From: an uncultured Phocaeicola sp.
GTDB taxonomy: Bacteria > Bacteroidota > Bacteroidia > Bacteroidales > Bacteroidaceae
NCBI GenBank assembly: GCA_944320135.1
Contig: CALUGI010000012.1
Location: forward strand, 19,213-83,212
Reading direction: 5' to 3'
DNA: 64,000 nt
Position numbers and translations under genes: made by a program
Notes under the pieces: generated by a model
Told to the model about the DNA's origin: nothing
Databases searched by the model: none
The model's input: only the letters and a program-made list of their open reading frames with translations
Shown here: positions 60,929 through 64,000 of the stretch, piece after piece
Numbering within the stretch: position 1 is the stretch's first letter
How the letters are laid out: each line of letters begins with the position of its first letter

Positions 60929-61704
60929 ACGAATATCGCCATACAATCTGCGAACAAACAGACAGCAACGCATCGCTCCGAAGCGTGGAAATGAAAGACA
61001 TTTCCGGAATGCAGGGCGAAGCATTGCCCTATTCGTTGCGCACCGACTGGCCGATAACTTGTGTGATATTCTTCTGTTTCTTCCTGATTATATATGCCAT
61101 ACGGAACGGGAAGAAATATCTCTACCAGCATTTTAAAGACTTCTTCAGGCAAAAAGACAGAGCCGGACTGTTTGACGTTACTTCCGGTTCCGATTTCAAA
61201 TACACGGTTGCATTGTCGGGCGTTTGCTGCATTTCATGCGGAATCTTCCTTTTCGACTATTTTACAGACACGCAAGCGGAACTGCTTCAGAACGTCCCGC
61301 ATCTCCTTCTTTTGAGCATCTATGCTGCAAGCGTCCTCGCCCTGATGTGTGTAAAATGGATTTTCTATAATCTGGTCAATTGGACATTTTTCGAAAAAAG
61401 CCAGCGCAAACGTTGGATTGTTTCCTATTTCGACCTTTCGGGAGCGTGCGGTCTGGCACTGTTTTCCCTTGCCTTGGTAACGGTTTATTTCGACCTCCCG
61501 CTAAAAACGTCGCTGACATTTGTTCTCTCCGTACTTGCCTGTAGCAAAATATTGTTATTTTATAAGAGCATTAGAAACTTTTTCAACCATTTTCATGGTG
61601 TTTTACATTTAATTCTGTACTTTTGTGCCCTCGAAATAGCACCTCTTCTTTTTCTTTGGAAAGGATTGGGATATATAAACAACTTATTAATTCTAAACTT
61701 TTAA
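60925..61704 (+). CDS. DUF4271 membrane protein
   Basis: A 259-residue integral membrane protein with a soluble N-terminus of about 40 residues, then about six to seven hydrophobic segments (WPITCVIFFCFFLIIYAI; YTVALSGVCCISCGIFLF; HLLLLSIYAASVLALMCV; GLALFSLALVTVYFDL; LTFVLSVLACSKILLFYK; LHLILYFCALEIAPLLFL). This matches DUF4271, found in Bacteroidetes next to hemD. Its function is unknown. It starts within the LOG stop and ends 4 bases before hemD. Confidence 0.9.
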   Translation: MNEYRHTICEQTDSNASLRSVEMKDISGMQGEALPYSLRTDWPITCVIFFCFFLIIYAIRNGKKYLYQHFKDFFRQKDRAGLFDVTSGSDFKYTVALSGVCCISCGIFLFDYFTDTQAELLQNVPHLLLLSIYAASVLALMCVKWIFYNLVNWTFFEKSQRKRWIVSYFDLSGACGLALFSLALVTVYFDLPLKTSLTFVLSVLACSKILLFYKSIRNFFNHFHGVLHLILYFCALEIAPLLFLWKGLGYINNLLILNF

Positions 61705-61708
61705 TACA

Positions 61709-62455
61709 TTGAAGATAAAGAAAGTACTGGTTTCTCAGCCAAAACCGACATCAGAAAAGTCGCCGTATTACGACATTGCTGAGAAGTACGGAGTGAAGAT
61801 AGATTTTCGCCCGTTTATAAAGGTAGAGAGTTTGTCGGCCAAAGAATTCAGACAGCAGAAGATTTCTATCTTAGACCATACCGCAGTCGTATTCACTTCG
61901 CGCCATGCAATAGACCATTTCTTTAGTCTTTGTACGGAATTGCGAGTGACCGTTCCGGAAACGATGAAATATTTCTGCACATCGGAAACCATTGCGCTGT
62001 ATATTCAGAAGTATGTGCAGTATCGCAAACGGAAAGTATTTTTCGGAGCTACCGGCAAATTTGCCGATCTGGTACCGCTGATTGTCAAGCACAATACAGA
62101 AAAATACCTGATTCCGATGTCGGACGTTCACAACGATGAGGTGAAGAATCTGCTTGACAAGAACAATATCCAGCATACGGAAGCGGTGATGTATCGCACG
62201 GTAAGCAATGACTTCACTCCGGAAGAAGAATTCAACTACGACATGCTGATATTCTTCAGCCCGGCAGGAATCCAGTCGCTGATGAAGAACTTTCCGAACT
62301 TCGAGCAGAAGGACATTGTAATAGGGAGTTTCGGCCCTACCACCGCAAAAGCCGTGAAAGAAGCCGGCCTGCGTTTGGACTTGGAAGCGCCTACAAGCGC
62401 GGCTCCGTCTATGCCTGCCGCATTGGACATGTTTATCCGCGAGCACAACAAATAA
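61709..62455 (+). CDS. hemD: Uroporphyrinogen-III synthase
   Basis: A 248-residue enzyme of heme and corrinoid synthesis that closes hydroxymethylbilane to uroporphyrinogen III with ring D inverted. HemD proteins are poorly conserved; the supporting blocks are VLVSQPKP at the start, DHTAVVFTSRHAIDHFF (about residue 50), LIPMSDVHNDEVKNLL and the C-terminal FFSPAGIQSLMKNFP ... GSFGPTTAKAVKEAGL ... APTSAAPSMPAALDMFI. The start is TTG (61709) because no ATG precedes the conserved KIKKVLVSQP; this is unusual but has good context. It ends at a hairpin of the repeated CGCAGAGACAC type. Confidence 0.9.
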   Translation: MKIKKVLVSQPKPTSEKSPYYDIAEKYGVKIDFRPFIKVESLSAKEFRQQKISILDHTAVVFTSRHAIDHFFSLCTELRVTVPETMKYFCTSETIALYIQKYVQYRKRKVFFGATGKFADLVPLIVKHNTEKYLIPMSDVHNDEVKNLLDKNNIQHTEAVMYRTVSNDFTPEEEFNYDMLIFFSPAGIQSLMKNFPNFEQKDIVIGSFGPTTAKAVKEAGLRLDLEAPTSAAPSMPAALDMFIREHNK

Positions 62456-62478
62456 ACAAACGGAAACGCTTAAATAAC

Positions 62479-62531
62479 AAGGCCGCAGAGACACACAGAG
62501 CTATACAACTCTTTTGTCACTCTGCGGCCTT
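62479..62531. terminator. hemD terminator, 'cgcagagacac' repeat family
   Basis: AAGGCCGCAGAG (62479-62490) pairs exactly with 62520-62531, followed by TGCAG rather than a clean T run. The left arm continues as ACACACAGAG, like the element at 45422, so both seem to come from one dispersed repeat family. The rnpA start is 16 bases after the right arm. Confidence 0.7.
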
Positions 62532-62547
62532 TGCAGTAATTAAAGGA

Positions 62548-62943
62548 ATGGCTGAAACAAGGAAATACACTCTTTCAAAAACGGAACGGCTGAACCGCCG
62601 GACTCTTATAGAAAGGCTGTTCGGCGGAGGCGGCAAATCGCTTCCCGCATTTCCTTTGCGTGCTGTCTACATGCAAGTGGAAAAGGAAGAGTTTCCTTCG
62701 GTTTCTATCTTGATCAGTGTCCCTAAAAAACGCTTCAAACGAGCGGTTAAGCGAAACCGGATAAAGCGTCAGATACGGGAGGCTTACCGCAAAAATAAAG
62801 ATATCTTACAGGTACCGCTCAAGGAGTCCGGCAAAAAGATAGCTGTCGCTTTCATCTGGATAGACAATGAGCTTCATGAATCCGTTAAAGTGGAAGCGAA
62901 GGTGAAGAAACTGCTGCAACTTATAGCCGAACGTCTCTCATGA
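62548..62943 (+). CDS. rnpA: Ribonuclease P protein component
   Basis: A 131-residue basic protein that binds the RNase P RNA and helps mature tRNA 5' ends. The N-terminal [15 protein letters not shown] block and the RNR core [20 protein letters not shown] (residues about 62-81) are plain. The insert [18 protein letters not shown] is typical of Bacteroidetes. Its stop overlaps the yidD start (ATGA), the conserved pair. No rpmH is next to it, unlike in many other bacteria, which is normal for this phylum. Confidence 0.96.
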   Translation: MAETRKYTLSKTERLNRRTLIERLFGGGGKSLPAFPLRAVYMQVEKEEFPSVSILISVPKKRFKRAVKRNRIKRQIREAYRKNKDILQVPLKESGKKIAVAFIWIDNELHESVKVEAKVKKLLQLIAERLS

Positions 62944-63164
62944 TACGGAAGTTTTTCACTTTCCTGCTCCTGCTTCCTATCCGATTTTACCGAAACTGCA
63001 TATCGCCGTTTACGCCTCCTTCATGCCGTTTCACGCCAACCTGCTCGCAATATGCCATTGAAGCAATCCAAAAACACGGCCCTCTCAAAGGATTGTATTT
63101 AGCTATTAGGCGCATTCTGCGGTGCCATCCGTGGGGAGGTTCCGGATACGACCCCGTCCCTTAA
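62940..63164 (+). CDS. yidD: Membrane protein insertion efficiency factor YidD
   Basis: A 74-residue protein that assists YidC in inserting membrane proteins. It shows an N-terminal amphipathic helix ([20 protein letters not shown]) and the family cysteine-rich motif ([20 protein letters not shown]) followed by [17 protein letters not shown]. The three conserved cysteines and the GYDPVP end match the family. It overlaps rnpA by four bases and is followed by the TatD-like gene after 13 bases. Confidence 0.97.
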   Translation: MIRKFFTFLLLLPIRFYRNCISPFTPPSCRFTPTCSQYAIEAIQKHGPLKGLYLAIRRILRCHPWGGSGYDPVP

Positions 63165-63177
63165 ATATGCCCGCTCT

Positions 63178-63819
63178 ATGCTGCTCGATATCCATACTCA
63201 CCACTTACCGGAACAACCGGAAACAGCTCTATGGAGCTGCTGCATGAAAAACCAGAATCAGCCGGAATTCAGCCAGGCCAGATGGATTTCCGCCGGAATC
63301 CACCCGTGGTTTCTCACAATACGCGATTTGCCGATGCAGCTTGCATGGCTCGAATCATTGCTTTCCACTGACAGCAGAGTGGCGGCCATAGGAGAAGCCG
63401 GACTCGACAAGCTATGCTCCACCCCTTTCGAAACGCAAATCCAAGCCTTCAAAGCCGTAATCGGATTGTCCGAACGCTATAGGCTTCCGCTCATTGTCCA
63501 TGCCGTAAAATGTTTCAACGAACTTATTGCATTGAAAAGGGAAACCGAGCCTTCGCAAGCATGGATTATTCATGGATTCAGAGGGAAAAAAGAACTTGCC
63601 CACAGTTTGCTCCAACAAGGTTTCTACTTGTCTGTCGGAGAAAAGTTCAATCCGGAAACCGTCAAGGCCATACCGGAAGAATTTTTGTTGGCAGAAACCG
63701 ATGAAAGCCGAAAAGACATCCGCACGCTTGTCCGACAAATGGCAGATATACGCGAGGAACCTTATGACATGCTTCTTGCGCGGCTTTTCCTAAACGCCGG
63801 GCGACTTTTTAATAACTAA
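63178..63819 (+). CDS. TatD-like metal-dependent hydrolase
   Basis: A 213-residue protein related to TatD DNases, metallo-hydrolases of the amidohydrolase superfamily. Metal-ligand motifs: HTHH at the start (DIHTHHLPEQ), GEAGLDKL (about residue 72; the Glu ligand), PLIVHAVKCFNEL (His about residue 105), WIIHGFRGKKEL (His about residue 126) and AETDESRKDI (Asp about residue 175). It is shorter than TatD (about 260), with a small N-terminal HTHH instead of DTHCH. The substrate is unknown. It ends 83 bases before tyrS. Confidence 0.88.
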   Translation: MLLDIHTHHLPEQPETALWSCCMKNQNQPEFSQARWISAGIHPWFLTIRDLPMQLAWLESLLSTDSRVAAIGEAGLDKLCSTPFETQIQAFKAVIGLSERYRLPLIVHAVKCFNELIALKRETEPSQAWIIHGFRGKKELAHSLLQQGFYLSVGEKFNPETVKAIPEEFLLAETDESRKDIRTLVRQMADIREEPYDMLLARLFLNAGRLFNN

Positions 63820-63845
63820 AAATTGCTTATTCAGATAAAGTGTCG

Positions 63846-63853
63846 TATTTTTG
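63846..63853 (+). promoter_or_regulatory. tyrS promoter -7 element
   Basis: TATTTTTG lies 49 bases before the tyrS start. A TTG about 22 bases upstream could serve as the -33 element. Confidence 0.5.
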
Positions 63854-63902
63854 CTTCCCGCAATAATTATATAACAAAATGTCAAACTAAGAATCTCATT
63901 CG

Positions 63903-64000
63903 ATGAACTTTGTAGAAGAACTGAAATGGCGTGGAATGGTCCACAACATGATGCCGGGTACGGAAGAATTACTGGAAAAAGAAATGGTTACAGCTTATTT
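63903..64000 (+). CDS. tyrS: Tyrosyl-tRNA synthetase (3' end outside window)
   Basis: Only the first 32 codons are visible: [19 protein letters not shown] followed by [13 protein letters not shown]. This is the opening of bacterial tyrosyl-tRNA synthetase, where an N-terminal helix pair precedes the ATP-binding HIGH-like motif, which lies just beyond the window edge. The gene runs off the right edge. The -7 element at 63846-63853 fits its start. Confidence 0.9.
   Translation, partial: MNFVEELKWRGMVHNMMPGTEELLEKEMVTAY

Noticed and set aside
1-64000. tRNA or rRNA genes, integrases, transposases, prophage genes
   Set aside because: The gaps were read for T-loop motifs, acceptor stems and typical enzymes; none could be supported. 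Gaps are short and nearly all explained.

Overview
The window looks like a chromosome segment from a gut Bacteroidales, most likely Bacteroidaceae (Bacteroides/Phocaeicola). Four things point there. A SusC/SusD polysaccharide utilisation locus is driven by a hybrid two-component sensor. Many promoters carry the Bacteroides-type -7 element TAnnTTTG and have no Shine-Dalgarno site. Several gene families are typical of the phylum (DUF3098, DUF4271, DUF2490, IgA-peptidase M64, IPT/BACON-type lipoproteins). The housekeeping neighbourhoods ftsX-DUF3098-uppP-truB-queA-folK and hemD-rnpA-yidD fit as well. Both window edges cut a gene: ychF at the left and tyrS at the right.

Layout. 0-9.4 kb: ychF, a PanE-like reductase with a CAT-like acyltransferase, rdgB, a PlsC-like acyltransferase, a POT peptide transporter with a TPR protein, and two lipoproteins. 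9.4-14.4 kb: a leftward leuS-yitT-metY group. 14.5-29.9 kb: a rightward galactan utilisation locus made of the sensor/regulator, SusC, SusD, a SusE/F-like lipoprotein, a GH53 endo-galactanase, and an unusual GH2 beta-galactosidase fused to a second GH53 domain. 30-39 kb: succinyl-CoA:acetate CoA-transferase, miaB, pspC, a methyltransferase, and the ftsX-to-folK operon. 39.1-43.7 kb: an AT-rich accessory patch (small HTH protein, lipocalin-like lipoprotein, M64 metalloprotease, repeat-domain lipoprotein, DUF2490). 44.1-47.1 kb: a GH88 glucuronyl hydrolase with a serine-type sulfatase, probably acting on glycosaminoglycan. 47.1-54.2 kb: yciH, rex, a FAH-family hydrolase, ispF, a GT2 glycosyltransferase, rnhB, tsaE, a metal ABC permease and aroA. 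54.4-58.7 kb: a stress/export cassette of a metallo-hydrolase, a Crp-like regulator, a frameshifted MATE pump, a CGGC protein and an AraC regulator. 58.8-64 kb: metK behind a SAM-II riboswitch, a LOG protein, DUF4271, hemD, rnpA, yidD, a TatD-like gene and tyrS.

How the parts work together. The galactan locus would bind, import and cut pectic beta-1,4-galactan. Two endo-galactanase modules make oligosaccharides and the GH2 module trims galactose. The membrane-spanning sensor would switch the locus on through a 21-bp-spaced direct repeat just upstream of the susC promoter.

Most notable signals. (1) The GH2 and GH53 domains are joined by a linker encoded by a GC-rich palindromic repeat of the kind usually found between genes. 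(2) At least four places carry tandem arrays with a period near 22 bp, each with its own sequence, at the 5' side of a gene; one overlaps the start of the galactan sensor. (3) The same 32-bp motif, containing 21-bp-spaced half-sites, lies upstream of both outward-facing promoters of the Crp/MATE/AraC cassette. (4) A 127-bp multi-step hairpin lies downstream of the CAT-like gene. No rRNA, tRNA, CRISPR array, insertion sequence or phage gene was seen.
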